From NCBI GenBank assembly GCA_003013855.2, contig ML058405.1:3865976-3929975 (forward strand): a stretch of DNA of 64,000 nucleotides, read 5' to 3'. Below, piece by piece: positions 36,001-44,490 of this stretch (position 1 is its first letter; every line of letters starts with the position of its first letter). The position numbers and the translations under genes were made by a program. The notes beneath the pieces are model-generated. The model worked only from the letters and a program-made list of their open reading frames with translations, ran no database searches and was not told where the DNA came from. This DNA is from Liriodendron chinense (taxonomy: Eukaryota > Streptophyta > Magnoliopsida > Magnoliales > Magnoliaceae).

Positions 36001-39000
36001 TTCATGGAAGGAATAGGGCTCAACTTTGAGTGGTGTGCTTTGGGTAGAACTGGACTTTTTTGGTATTGTTGTCATTTTGAGACATGTGAAGAGAGGGGTG
36101 GTATTAGCCTCCTTGGGTTCTTGTAGGAAGGTGAACCCATCAGTGCAAATTTCTTAGCACTGCGAGGATTGCACTCGATTAGCATCACACTCTTAGTGAA
36201 GTTTATTATTGAAGGAAATTCTAATTTGATGTTGTGATGGGTTTTGGGGAAGGATTTAGGTCCCTAGAACCCTGTATCTTGTATTAGGGAGATTAAATCC
36301 CTTACTGTGTCTCAAACATTTCTTATCTCTTTAAGTTGCCAATAATGTGTCCAATAGGCTGGCCTGTGAGGGAGTGACGAGTGGGTCAGCCTCTACCAGT
36401 CATTTGTTGCCCCTTTGTTCCCCTTTTGAGAATAAATTTTATTTTCATAAAAATAAAAATGGCTTCTAGGGACTGTTTGGGTTGGGAACTTGGGATACAA
36501 ATGGGGCACAAGTTAGAGCTTCTCATCAAGCACTTCATCTTTCACTCGTTGTTCTTGTGGCCTTTTAGTTGTGGAGGGTGATCTTGAAATGCAATCAGGT
36601 GAGCAACCACTCCTTACAATTGGAGGCAGTTTGCTTTTATTTTCTAATGAAATCCATAAGTTATCTCCATCCTTAAATGTGTCCTTCAGCCATGTTAGTG
36701 GCTAATGAGATTGCTGACTCTCTTGCTAGTGGAGTGATGAGGCAATCTCTTGCTATTTGGTTCTTGTTTGCTCTTTGATAGTTATGTGTTGGCCTGTCTT
36801 CTTTAGTTCCATTTATAGAAGTTTGCTCATACATAAAGAAGACTCATGTGGAGGACTGGGAATCCTCTTTGCGGGACGCATATGATCATGGCACACCGCA
36901 CACGTGCAAGATCCAGGCTGTTCATGAGGCATACCTGACTGCAATCATCCCATGGTCAAGAAATAGGCTGTTCCTCTCATCAGGTGGTCCACACATGTAC
37001 ATCTAATGGGGACTGTTGGTGAACTTATTTCTAAGAGTATCACTTGGCATGTTCTAATATTTTTATACTATTGTATGAACAAAAAGAACTCTTATAGATT
37101 ATTCTTTAATTTGAAATCTATGTTATCGTAGGGCGCGGCTTCGCTGGATCCCTAGATCCACCGAGGTGGGTGGATCGCTTACCATGCCGTCTGCTGTGTG
37201 ATGTGTATGTATTACATCCACACCGTCCATTTGTTTTGAAAACTAATTTTAGATCATGATTTTAAAAATGAAGTAGATCCAAATCTCAGGTGGACCATAA
37301 TACAGTAAACAATGGTACTCAACCATTAAAAGCTTCTCGTGGGTCACAAAAGTTTTGGGTCAAGCTGATATTTGTTTAGCATCTTCATCCAGGTGTTTGT
37401 GACCTTTTCAATAGGTTGGATGGAAAATAAACATTCCAGTGGTCCCCTTGAAGTTTTTAATGGTGTGGATTCAATCGCGGCTATTTCATGTGGTATGGTC
37501 CACCTAAGATTTGGATCTGCTTCATTTTTGGGATAATGCCCTAAAATGAGCTTTCAAAATGCATGGACAGTGTAGATGTAATGTACATACATCACAGTGG
37601 CCCCACAGTTGGGGATCCACCGACCTCAGTGGATCCGGGGATCCACCCAAACCGTGCCCGTTATCGTAAGGGCAAAAGTAAAATGAACCATTACACGGTG
37701 ATGTTGCAAGTCAAATTATCTGATTGAGCTATTAAGGTAACTAGTAAAATGAACCATGATGCTTAAACAAGGTGTACATTCTATGATGTGGCAGACCACA
37801 AACATTTCACCTATCATTTCCATATCATTGTTTTTCTGGTTGGTTTTTTTTTTCACTTGAACTAAATTGTTAGATTCAAATCTATCCTTTTATCCATGAT
37901 ATTGTACTGATACTGTCTAATTTTGTGAATGTGGGAATGTTTATAAATTACATGATTGCTATAATGTCGTCTTATATGCCGATCATGCTTGCACTTTTGC
38001 CTAACACTTGACTTATTTAACTCCGTTATCTCCAGATTAGATGTAGCAGAACAGAGTGGAGAAGTTCTATCAAGCTCCTTGTCTGCCGCTATCTTAACCA
38101 GGTTTTAGCAATTATTCAACAATCCTCTATATTTTAAAGAATATATTACTGTTCCAAAATATGCTTTCTTTCATGATGAGGATATCATTATTAGCTAACG
38201 TTATTGTCTGATGCTGATATTCGCCACTAGAGAAACCAATGGACATTTCGAGTCTCAAATGGACATGCACCTCTTACCCCGGCCATTGGCTGTCGCAAAT
38301 GGTGCAGCAGACTGGAATGAAGCTCTTGATATCATTTCATTTGGTTCTCCTGAGCAGGTCGTATACATGCTAGATATAGTTCTTGATGTTCTTCATTCTT
38401 TTTTTCACAGATTTATCTCTTTAGCCATGACTCTAAAATGAAGTTCTGGTGTTGTTTTATTTGGTTCTTTTGTGGAAGTTGTGCACTTGCTAGATATAGA
38501 ATCAATGTTCTTCTCATACATAAAATGTTTAATTCTATTGAAATAAGTCCTTTATTTATAGATAGAAAAATCTATATCCATCTTTTAATGAGAAGAGAGG
38601 GATGGAACAAAGAATTATATTAGGCCTCGTCAATGTTTTCTTTATTATTCAGGTAAAGAATCTGATCATTGTTTCTTCCTATTTTCATTTGGTGCAGTCA
38701 GTTGAAGGCATGAAAGTTGTTTGTCATGAGCTGACCGCAACTGATCCTGAAAGCAGGGCAATGGATTATCTTGTCCGGGATGCAGATAGACTTGTTGCAT
38801 GTCTTTCTAGCCAGGTAATTAAATGTCTTCTAATCTCCTCACTGGTATCTGATTACCTTTTAAGTCGTCTCCACCACTCGTCAACATCATGTTTTGAAGG
38901 TGGCCAAGACCTTTGACTTCAGTCTTGCTGGAGCTTCTTCAAGGTCATGTAAATATGTTCTGAACACACTCATGCAGGTAGACCTTCCATCCAGTTATTG

Positions 39001-41410
39001 TATACTTTATCTGCTTGAGAGATGAATGTGTTGTGCTGTAAGTCTGTTTCTTCGATGATTTTTAATATTGCTTCTTTTCTGCTGTAGACGTTTCAAATTA
39101 AAAGGGTTGCTCATGCTGTAAAGGAGAGTACCCTTAACACCCTCATCACTGAGCTTCTGCTTTGGCTTCTCGATGAAAGGGTTCCGCAGATGGATGATGG
39201 CAGCCAACTTTTGAAAGCACTGAATGTTTTAATGCTCAAGATTCTGGTTGGTTTTTCTTTTTTCTTTGGGCTGCATTTATTCATTTCCTTTTTCTGGCAA
39301 GGTCACTAAGGCTTCTTCTTCCTCTCTCTGGTGTACCCAGGATAATGCTGAACGGACGTCATCATTTGTTGTTCTGATCAATCTCTTGCAGCCATTAGAC
39401 CCTTCAAGATGGCCATCAACAGCCTCCATTGAGACCTCTGACAGGAATCAGAAATTCTCAGATCTAGTTGTCAAATGTCTTATCAAATTGACGAAGGTAA
39501 ATATCATGTTCTGTGCCTGGGATCTTACACGGAGTATGATGATTTAGTTCCGAAAATTTTCATACATCCAGAATGTTACCAGGTTCTCCAGAGTACGATA
39601 TTTGATGTGGATCTTGACCCTATTCTTCAAAGCATTCATGTATATCTAGAAGCATTAGGGATGGAAGAAATCAGGAGGAGGTATCTCTTTTTATTTCTTT
39701 CTTTTTTGGTATAGCTTGTTGTCTATGTAAACATTTTCTATTCTCTGCCTTTTTTTTATACATAGCTTTTGGGATGTTGATTTTAGTTCTTTGTAGCCTG
39801 ACATAATGTGAAATATGGCCAGAGCTGGAGCTGATGACAAACCATTGAGAATGGTTAAAACTGTTCTACATGAGCTTGTTAAGCTTCGAGGAACAGCAAT
39901 AAAGGGCCATCTTTCCATGGTTCCTATAGATATCGAACCTCAACCTATCATACTCGCCTACATTGACCTTAATCTTCAGGTAGGCTCAAACACACTAATT
40001 CTTGTCAGTTACTGAATCATTGTGACTGGTCTGATCTTTTCTTTCATATACTAGACTCTTGCAGCAGCTAGAATGTTGACCCCGTCTGGTGCAGTTGGCC
40101 AAACTCACTGGGGTGATTCTGCTCCCAACGGTCCATCACCTGCAACACATTCTGCAGATGCACAATTGAAGGTACATTCATTGATGCTCAAAATTCTTTG
40201 GCTGGATTGGTCTTGTCCTGCATGCTGTATTTTTTACTCTCATTGCTGTCAACTTTCATTTGGGAGTTTTATTTTAATGACAATTAGCCTCTTTTTGCTA
40301 CTGATTCAGAGTACTTGTGTGTTGGGCTTCTTGTAACAACAGCAAGAACTTGCTGCGGTGTTCAAGAAAATCGGCGACAAGCAAACTTGCACCATTGGTC
40401 TATACGAACTCTACCGTATCACTCAATTGTACCCAAAGGTAGCAAGTGCACACATGTATTTGTGTCCATTCCTGTTTGTTCCCTTGTGATATTAGTTCAA
40501 GAAGGGGAAACTATTTCTCAGTTCAAGAGCTGGCTGGTTTTTGTTTAATAATTCATGTAGTGGTCGGGGCATTGAGCTGTAATATTCAGGTGCCAACGTC
40601 ACTTCATATTAATTTTGTCACAGGTTGATATATCAGCTCACCTTCAGAATGCAAGCGAGGCATTTCGCACATATATACTAGATGGGCTAGCACAGGTTAG
40701 GAGAGGCCTGTTTCCTATTACCATTCTTCACCCCATGAGGATCAGATAACAGATGTGTTTTACCTATGGGGTTGAACTTTTGTTATTGATGTGCATGTTA
40801 GGTAGAGAAAAATGCGGCTGGCGGAAAGACACCTTCAGGCCTGCCAATGCCAACCCCTCCCCCTGTAGCTCTGCCACTTTCTTCACAGAAGCTCTCCTCT
40901 GTACATATAAAATCATCACTAAATTCAAAGCCCGAGCATGGAAAATCAGTGCCATCATTGTTTCCCCAGGATAGCAGCATGGGTGTAGTCTATCCAGGAA
41001 TCACCAGGAATCAGTCAGATATGAAGCACCATACTAGGGAGGATTGGAATGATAGATCTGCATCTGGAGGTAAGACTCTTCCACTCTCTTATTTCTCATG
41101 TTTGATGGGTCTGACAGTGAAAATGGAAACAGCTGGTGCAATGACCGCCGGGACGTTGGATGTGATCCGAGAACGAATGAAAAGCATTCAGGCTGCAGCA
41201 GCTGCTGGAAACACAGAGAAGAGTCGGCCATTGACATCCATGAATGGTAACATAGTGCACGGATTACAGAGCCAGCTGCCCCATGGATTGGATCATGTCA
41301 ATCCAGAACTTGGTCTGCAGACAAGTGTTCTTCCCATGAATGAGACAGCACTCTCCGGGCTCCAAGCCCGGATGGAGAGGCTCAAAAGCGGGTCCATTGA
41401 ACCCCTGTAG
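14510..41410 (+). CDS. MOR1: MOR1/GEM1 XMAP215-family microtubule polymerase, 3' 36 exons (5' part outside window)
   Basis: This family binds tubulin through TOG domains and promotes microtubule growth at plus ends; plant MOR1/GEM1 organises cortical arrays, spindle and phragmoplast. Exons seen: 14510-14622, 14707-14794, 15214-15314, 15548-15655, 15812-15918, 16000-16079, 16166-16315, 16429-16504, 22486-22610, 22720-22830, 22913-23062, 23152-23226, 23327-23408, 23496-23620, 23697-23798, 23875-23949, 24048-24143, 24227-24328, 24408-24509, 25014-25196, 25273-25384, 27020-27096, 27168-27247, 38036-38101, 38231-38357, 38698-38814, 38900-38977, 39088-39246, 39341-39496, 39583-39680, 39823-39979, 40055-40171, 40343-40438, 40624-40695, 40802-41069, 41133-41410 (TAG). 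All introns are GT-AG, and every junction keeps frame except for one extra base in exon 15812-15918. Summed coding length is 4,209 nt (about 1,400 codons); Arabidopsis MOR1 is about 1,980 residues, so roughly 575 are missing upstream. Identification rests on recalled colinear similarity to MOR1 over every exon. Exon ends are read by eye. Confidence 0.95.
16166..23408 (+). CDS. MOR1: MOR1 exons 7-13: inter-TOG linker and TOG4
   Basis: Exon 16166-16315 begins with a low-complexity linker (GVAAAPKKTVKAS) and then enters a TOG domain at LPREDISGKITPSLLK. The tubulin-contact loop is visible as SPDWKIRLESI, with Trp as in the family. HEAT repeats continue through GELLGALRSRLYDSNKNLV, DVLKCLGDNKKHMREC, AALADTKLGAEGRKDLFDW and KSLEVRKAAEASLGEILRV to LVLQRLQPAV. 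The 6.0 kb intron 16505-22485 splits the codon for Gly in PTGTGEL. That intron holds the reverse-strand copia remnant and two hAT-like elements, but its splice sites are normal (CTG/GTAGAG donor, ATCAG/GGGAG acceptor) and the frame resumes exactly. Confidence 0.94.
16505..18397. other. Left part of the 6 kb MOR1 intron
   Basis: No exon or recognisable TE protein is seen in 16505-18150. A segment of about 140 bp at 18160-18303 (cacaacccaccatatggccc, then gctgatttttgg) is repeated at 19665-19812 in the same orientation, possibly terminal repeats of a small or deleted retroelement. Confidence 0.45.
18406..19158. mobile_element. hAT-like non-autonomous element (TAGCGTA family), copy 1
   Basis: The ends CAGTGTTTTAAATAG and CTATTTGAAACACTG are inverted repeats. 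ATTATTAG flanks both sides (18398-18405 and 19159-19166), an 8-bp target duplication typical of hAT elements. The subterminal arms are crowded with GTAGCGTA/TACGCTAC words. The AT-rich centre has a poly(A) run at about 18661-18684. It encodes no protein. Confidence 0.85.
19167..20330. other. Intron sequence, unidentified, with an LTR-like repeat segment
   Basis: The span includes the second copy (19665-19812) of the repeat seen at 18160-18303. A short open segment at 20170-20310 (SQFSQLAYEICQQFYHNYKT) resembles no family I can name with confidence. No MOR1 exon is present. Confidence 0.35.
20827..21144. mobile_element. MULE-like MITE (CGTTACGG family), copy 4, with microsatellite core
   Basis: A diverged left end (gcatacataatggtaacag) and right end (gttattgaatgccttggg) match the CAAGGTGTTCCATAAYGGTA family. 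The body has CCGATACGGGCCGTAATGG words. An AAT/ATT microsatellite occupies the middle. Confidence 0.6.
21014..21089. repeat. (AAT)n followed by (ATT)n microsatellite, perfect inverted repeat
   Basis: About nine AAT units switch at about 21041 to about sixteen ATT units. The two tracts are complementary and can fold into a hairpin. Confidence 0.95.
21182..21743. mobile_element. hAT-like non-autonomous element (TAGCGTA family), copy 2
   Basis: The ends CAGTGTTTTAAATAGCG and GCTATTTAAAACACTA match the copy at 18406. The flanks AACAAAGG and AGCAAAGT agree at 6 of 8 positions. It interrupts the reverse-strand copia gag. Confidence 0.78.
23496..23949 (+). CDS. MOR1: MOR1 exons 14-16: linker between TOG4 and TOG5
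   Basis: Three short exons encode a Ser/Lys/Gly-rich, probably disordered linker (AVESTKMVSTGLTSKPSSK onward). It is followed by the conserved SIQDIAVQSHALFN and then EDRERMVIRRHKFEEPRPEQ, which leads into TOG5. In XMAP215 proteins such basic linkers contact the microtubule lattice; that role here is inferred from the family. The linker residues are less conserved than the TOG blocks, as expected. Introns here are short (about 75-90 nt), typical of plants and unlike the TE-filled ones elsewhere in the gene. Confidence 0.9.
24048..27096 (+). CDS. MOR1: MOR1 exons 17-22: TOG5
   Basis: The fifth TOG domain begins SDLVKYFREDLHRRLLSTDF and continues through KQIDGLELLQKALPSSGKE, LRWFVVRFCESNTTCLLK, ILEGLRSKNNRTRIECVDVI, ERDGEIRKAALNTL and GEEIWKYVGKLSDAQRSML, ending DDRFKWK. 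The first HEAT loop has Phe (TDFKKQ) where most TOGs have Trp, as in other plant MOR1 TOG5 domains recalled from memory. All six exons are in frame. The intron 25385-27019 (1.6 kb) carries an hAT-like element at about 25600-26167; the other introns here are under 510 nt. Confidence 0.93.
25385..27019. other. 1.6 kb MOR1 intron
   Basis: It contains the hAT-like element 25600-26167. The rest, including 26168-26960, holds a short (AGA)n run near 26487 and T-rich sequence, with no recognised gene. Confidence 0.5.
25600..26167. mobile_element. hAT-like non-autonomous element (TAGCGTA family), copy 3
   Basis: It starts TAGTGTTTTAAATAGCGAAT and ends GCTACTTAAAAACATTA, with subterminal GTAGCGTA words, and is closely similar to 21182-21743 through its AT-rich centre (both contain 'aacaaaatttc' and 'gcaatgattaa' words). 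The target duplication is not clear. Confidence 0.78.
27168..41410 (+). CDS. MOR1: MOR1 exons 23-36: plant-specific C-terminal region to stop
   Basis: Exon 27168-27247 encodes the charged segment AREMDKRKEGKPGEAR. After a 10.8 kb intron the frame resumes at LDVAEQSGEV (38036). Strongly conserved blocks follow: DWNEALDIISFGSPEQ, VEGMKVVCHELTATDPES, KYVLNTLMQ, LLLWLLDERVPQMDDGS, LQPLDPSRWPS, RRRAGADDKPLRMVKTVLHE, PIDIEPQPIILAYIDLNLQ and FKKIGDKQTCTIGLYELYRI. The protein ends with a Pro/Ser-rich tail, GTLDVIRERMKSIQAAAAAG, and LQARMERLKSGSIEPL before TAG at 41408. This half gives MOR1 its partner-binding and localisation properties in the family. The join between the last two exons is uncertain: bases 41070-41132 are also open in frame. 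Confidence 0.93.
27248..28654. mobile_element. 10.8 kb MOR1 intron, left part; degenerate inverted-repeat element rich in GTATCGGCC words
   Basis: About 27800-28530 has arms made of GTATCGGCC/GGCCGATAC words (for example ggggctgtatcggccgtatc and ccgatacggcggccgatacc), in inverse arrangement around an AT-rich centre, so it looks like another TIR element. Its centre (28090-28440) resembles 1-330. The sequence 27300-27780 is not recognised. Confidence 0.5.
28660..29303 (-). mobile_element. Miniature LTR retrotransposon (TRIM-like), interior about 52 bp
   Basis: Two direct repeats (28660-28941 and 28994-29303), each starting TGATGCAGGACAACTAA and ending CTGCATTA on the + strand, flank a 52-bp interior. 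On the minus strand that interior begins next to one LTR with TTGGTATCAAAGC, an initiator-Met-type primer site, which fixes the orientation. GTGGT flanks both outer ends (28655-28659, 29304-29308), a perfect 5-bp target duplication. It has no coding capacity, as in TRIM elements, but the interior is shorter than usual. Confidence 0.85.
29309..30336. other. Intron sequence with retroelement fragments
   Basis: At about 29763-29776 the + strand reads TTGGCATCAGAGC, like a primer-binding site, so the preceding few hundred bases may be a degenerate LTR. A truncated MULE-like end (AAGGTATTCCAAAAC) lies at 29832. The rest is unidentified. Confidence 0.35.
30337..33037. mobile_element. ~2.7 kb non-coding LTR-like repeat, copy B
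   Basis: It is colinear with 4412-7385 in the same orientation. Shared landmarks are 'caactcagtggtt', the 'cacaaccg.cagtg.gtggca' segment, 'ctatcccatagtcg', 'gcggccgcc', a CT-rich block with 'ctctctttctcagaaa' and the closing 'cttatcggtcttgg'. It has no coding sequence. The ends are diverged and no target duplication is clear. Confidence 0.6.
33260..34950 (-). pseudogene. hAT-superfamily transposase remnant, reverse strand
   Basis: On the minus strand, 34912-34697 reads NRLQVEMLDWVVYMHDNMKP and DYIYDEENPFLP, resembling the region after the dimerisation domain of plant hAT (DUF659-type) transposases. Upstream acidic text (TEKDDDGSNDYN) and further low-complexity segments to about 33266 look like its C-terminal tail. 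A C-rich homopolymer at about 34331-34352 breaks frames. A truncated CGTTACGG-family fragment lies inside at 33600-33735. The assignment rests on short motifs. Confidence 0.5.
33600..33735. mobile_element. Truncated MULE-like MITE (CGTTACGG family)
   Basis: The segment gttcctataatggtaacc followed by CATTACGGGGCC and CCGTTACGGG words matches one arm of the family. The other end is missing. A similar degraded arm lies at 34940-35040. Confidence 0.55.
35046..35600 (+). repeat. Probable solo LTR of a gypsy-type element
   Basis: A TATA-like TTATATATACTGTGAGAAACC at about 35350, followed by 'ttgaatgaatag' and a T/C-rich 'tttcttcctctttattt' stretch, is the usual layout of a plant gypsy LTR promoter. 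The boundaries are approximate and no target duplication was found. Confidence 0.35.
35601..36400. other. Intron sequence, nothing recognised
   Basis: No exon, terminal repeat or TE protein motif could be identified in this stretch. Confidence 0.5.
36400..36780 (+). mobile_element. LINE fragments (3' tail and RNase H-like end)
   Basis: The stretch 36412-36462 (cctttgttccccttttgag, then AATAAATTTTATTTTC and an A-rich end) looks like the 3' end of a plant L1-type LINE. At 36677-36760 a broken frame reads FSHVSG and then ANEIADSLASGV, like the last block of a LINE RNase H. Both are short, so the call is tentative. Confidence 0.4.
37131..37659. mobile_element. Foldback MULE-like MITE with perfect 9-bp target duplication
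   Basis: The outer ends GGGCGCGGCTT and AACCGTGCCC are inverted. GTTATCGTA occurs immediately on both sides (37122-37130 and 37660-37668). The left arm (through 'gatccaaatctcaggtgg' at about 37275-37293) is matched inversely by the right arm ('ccacctaagatttggatc'), and pairing continues inward to near 37395, so nearly the whole 529 bp is one long inverted repeat. No protein is encoded. It lies about 375 bp before MOR1 exon 38036. Confidence 0.9.
37669..38035 (+). other. End of the 10.8 kb MOR1 intron
   Basis: Ordinary AT-rich intron sequence leads to the acceptor TTATCTCCAG at 38026-38035. Confidence 0.6.
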
Positions 41411-41900
41411 CATGAGTTCTTTATGCACAGCTTTCATATTCTATTTTTGTAGAGAGAAGTGAGAAGTACAAGAATGCATCAACTAAGGCTTGAAGATAAA
41501 GATCAGTTATTTGACTTTCAACAACTTTTTTAATCTATTTGTATTATTTTTTGTGCAATTGTATTTCCGAGTTTCAGATTTTCCCTGGTTACATCTTACA
41601 ACTGACATCCCCGCACTGTTAGAACAGTCCGAGTGCTGGTGCCTGTGGGAGCACACGCACATGCTGTGAAATGTATTCCTAGCCATCTGATGTCTAGCAA
41701 GGAAATTAGTAAAATAGAACTTTCTACCATCCATATGAAAGGGGATGTTGGATTTGGGTTTTGCATCTAGTGAGCCTGACCACTGATGGACTACAGGTCA
41801 TAAAACGCCACTCTTCAGCTCCTGACCACCTGATCAGTGACCATCAAATAAATTGTAGGAAAAAACAGACGTGGTTAATGGTCTTTGGGAGGATAAAAGA
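41411..41900 (+). other. MOR1 3' UTR and downstream flank
   Basis: The sequence after the MOR1 stop is AT-rich, non-coding and free of recognisable repeats. T-rich stretches lie at about 41515-41560. An AATAAA hexamer lies at 41847-41852, about 440 nt after the stop, and could direct polyadenylation, though plant signals are loose and nearer sites are possible. Confidence 0.4.
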
Positions 41901-42849
41901 GAAAAACTAAGGGGCAAGATTTTCCAACTGTGTGAAAATAAATTTAAAAATGTCAAGAGTATAGGATATTCCGGCCAGATCTCTCTACATACCATATGGA
42001 TGAATACATGTACGTTTGTCAATATTCTATAGATCTCTACAAATCTCCAATATCTATATATTATTGCCATTCTCATCAATGAAATATGCGACAGTCTCCA
42101 AAAATGTAGTCTCTTGTGAATAACATGGTAACAGGGCTATTCATATGTCCTGTATCCACCGTCAACAAAAATACTAGCCATTGATATCTGTTTCCCCATT
42201 GCTGCAATTTATCACCTCAACATGCTGTTAAAATAGTTGCTGGCAACACTGGATCCGTCAGTACAACCTGCTGCCAACCTTTTTCTGCAGCAGCTGCTGC
42301 CGCAGCCAACGTCTTCACCTCTGCTGCAGACAATGTTTTCAACAGTAGGCGTCAGTTCCTACTGTTTCCTGTGGTGTGGTCTACATGAGCTCTGAATCTG
42401 CCTTGTTTTGGGGCTCATCCCCAGAATGATCTGAAAATATGGATGAACAGTGTGGAACTAGATGAGAGAGTTATTCATCTACCAACATAAACTAAAGTAG
42501 AGCATGTAAACCTACTCTGAACTACCCAAGGAAAGTGGGGAAATGAATTTCAGTCAGACTAGGAGATCAATCACAGGAATAGATTGAAGCAGGATCATCA
42601 TATATTTCAACATTTTTTTCATTATGACCGTCCATAGTCCTGTTTTGCAATATGCATCAGTGTTCTTCGTCATGAACGTCCATTGAAACCCGTACCACAA
42701 AAATTCAATAGTAGGTTTCTTAGAAAAATTTTACCACATATATAAGGAAATGAGATGATATTGGTTTATCCATTAAAAGCAGATCTCCTAAAATTCTGAA
42801 CTGGGCAAGGATTATACAAGTACAGATCTTCCCAATCATTATCAACTTT
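41901..42849. other. Intergenic sequence downstream of MOR1
   Basis: No gene is seen. Near 42555 the string CAGACTAGGAGATCAATCAC matches 44459 and 63192, segments from the 3' untranslated part of the gypsy elements farther right, so retroelement DNA begins by about 42.5 kb. Confidence 0.5.
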
Positions 42850-43720
42850 AGGTTGAAAAACCTAAGGTGGTGAAGAAGAGACTTCAATCAGTTTTTCTTC
42901 AGATGGTGGTGTCTTCTCCATAAAATCAGAATTTTTCAGTGCTTCTGTAATAGACGATAACGGTTGTAAATCAGTGGTAGTGAGCTTCTCAAGCACCGGT
43001 GTGGGGTCTTGCAAGGCTTTTACTATATCCAGAATTATAAGATCGTCTGAGTTTTCAAAGGGAGCTAAGCAATCTTCCAAAGAGTCGGAACATTCAATCA
43101 AGGGGGGCTCTTCTTTCATAATGAAATTAAGCATGTTAATTTAGTGGATTATATCAAAATCACTTAGTTCAAAATTTTTCATGGCGTGATCATCAACTGG
43201 TGACTTAGCCGAGGCTAACCTTTAGGGAAATGGAACCGCAAGCTCATAAGCACACTCTGAACCTTTATCATGTTGAATCCAATCATCACTCTTAGATTTT
43301 ATAGATTTCTCGAGTTCGTCAACTTTCGTTAGAATCTCTTCGTCACTTTGCTCACTATATCTAAAGGCAATGGTGAATTCATCACACTCGACGAGGATGT
43401 TGGGAGAACTGAAATCAATCACCTCAAGTTATTCCATTAGGTTGAAAAGAGGTTGGGCTAAAGAAGTCTCTTCCTCCTCATCAGTAAGGTGTGATGCAGT
43501 GCTTACAATGTCCGGTTCAAAATATTTAAAAGTTTGCGAGAGGCTTTGATTTAATTATTTAGTCGTTTCCATAAACTCTTGCCATATATCCTCAAGGGTC
43601 TTTGTCGATTGAAGGTCATAAGGTGAGGATTCTTGAGGATAATTGTTAGCATTTTTTATTGGTTCGTCTCTTCAACTGAAATTTTGATGATTCCCCCAAT
43701 TAGGATCATACGTATCATAT
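42850..43720 (-). pseudogene. Gypsy (Athila/Tat-type) gag-adjacent fragment, reverse strand
   Basis: On the minus strand 43700-43530 gives DEPIKNANNYPQE-like text and LEDIWQEFMETTK, parallel to a gag end at 47559-47314. It is followed by acidic segments (CDEFTIAFRYSEQSDEEIL; CLAPFENSDDLIILDIVKAL) with stops between. These acidic segments resemble those at 46400-45950, so two related copies lie head to tail. Confidence 0.55.
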
Positions 43721-44485
43721 GTTGGGGTTCTAGATAGTCATTGATAAGCTTTAATTCCTTTTTTTCAAAAATCAATAGTTAAGGATTTCAAAAGGCTCAC
43801 TTCGTACTAAAGCACTATTCTTGTAATGGTAACGACAAAGGATAAAAATCTTTGTCCCAGGTTACTTCAAATTCTCTTTCTTCTTTTGAACGTTATGGAC
43901 AAAACTCCCCGACTTGGTTCCTTAACATTTTCAATCCATAACCCAAACAAACTATCATGACATCCAGTTTAGTCTTTAATAATGAGAGTTATATGTGCAA
44001 TGTGAACTAACTCATTGATGTTTAAACTTTCTATTGATCAAATAATAGAAGGCACTTATTTAAAAACTACTAAACTAACGGATTTTAGGCTTTTTAAAAA
44101 TCAAATTACCTTACATCCCATCATCTCATATTCATATAGACTTGAATTCATAAAAGATTAACTTTCTAAGAGAGTTTTAAAATCAGAAAATCAAATATTT
44201 TTTGAAATTTCGCTCAAAATGTTACAAAACACTAGTAGATTCAGCAAGAATCTCACCCCTTAACCTAAAATTTACATTGTCCACAATGTATAAAAGTTAT
44301 GCAATGCATATAACATAAGAACAATGATAAAATAAAGAGTGAGTAAAGGAGTACCTGAGAGAGAATTTGAAGCATGGAGGCTAATCTACTCCTAACAAGA
44401 TTATGTAATTATAAAGCAAAACAAACCTTCCTACTCTACTTTAGAAAGAGAATCTCCATCAGACTAGGAGATTAGTCCTGGCTAA
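43721..44485 (-). repeat. Gypsy 3' untranslated spacer
   Basis: This matches 62560-63220 at several points (ccccgacttggtt/ccccggcttggtt; 'catcagactaggagat'). In the right-hand copy the same spacer lies between integrase and the 3' LTR, which identifies it. Confidence 0.55.
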
Positions 44486-44490
44486 TAGGA

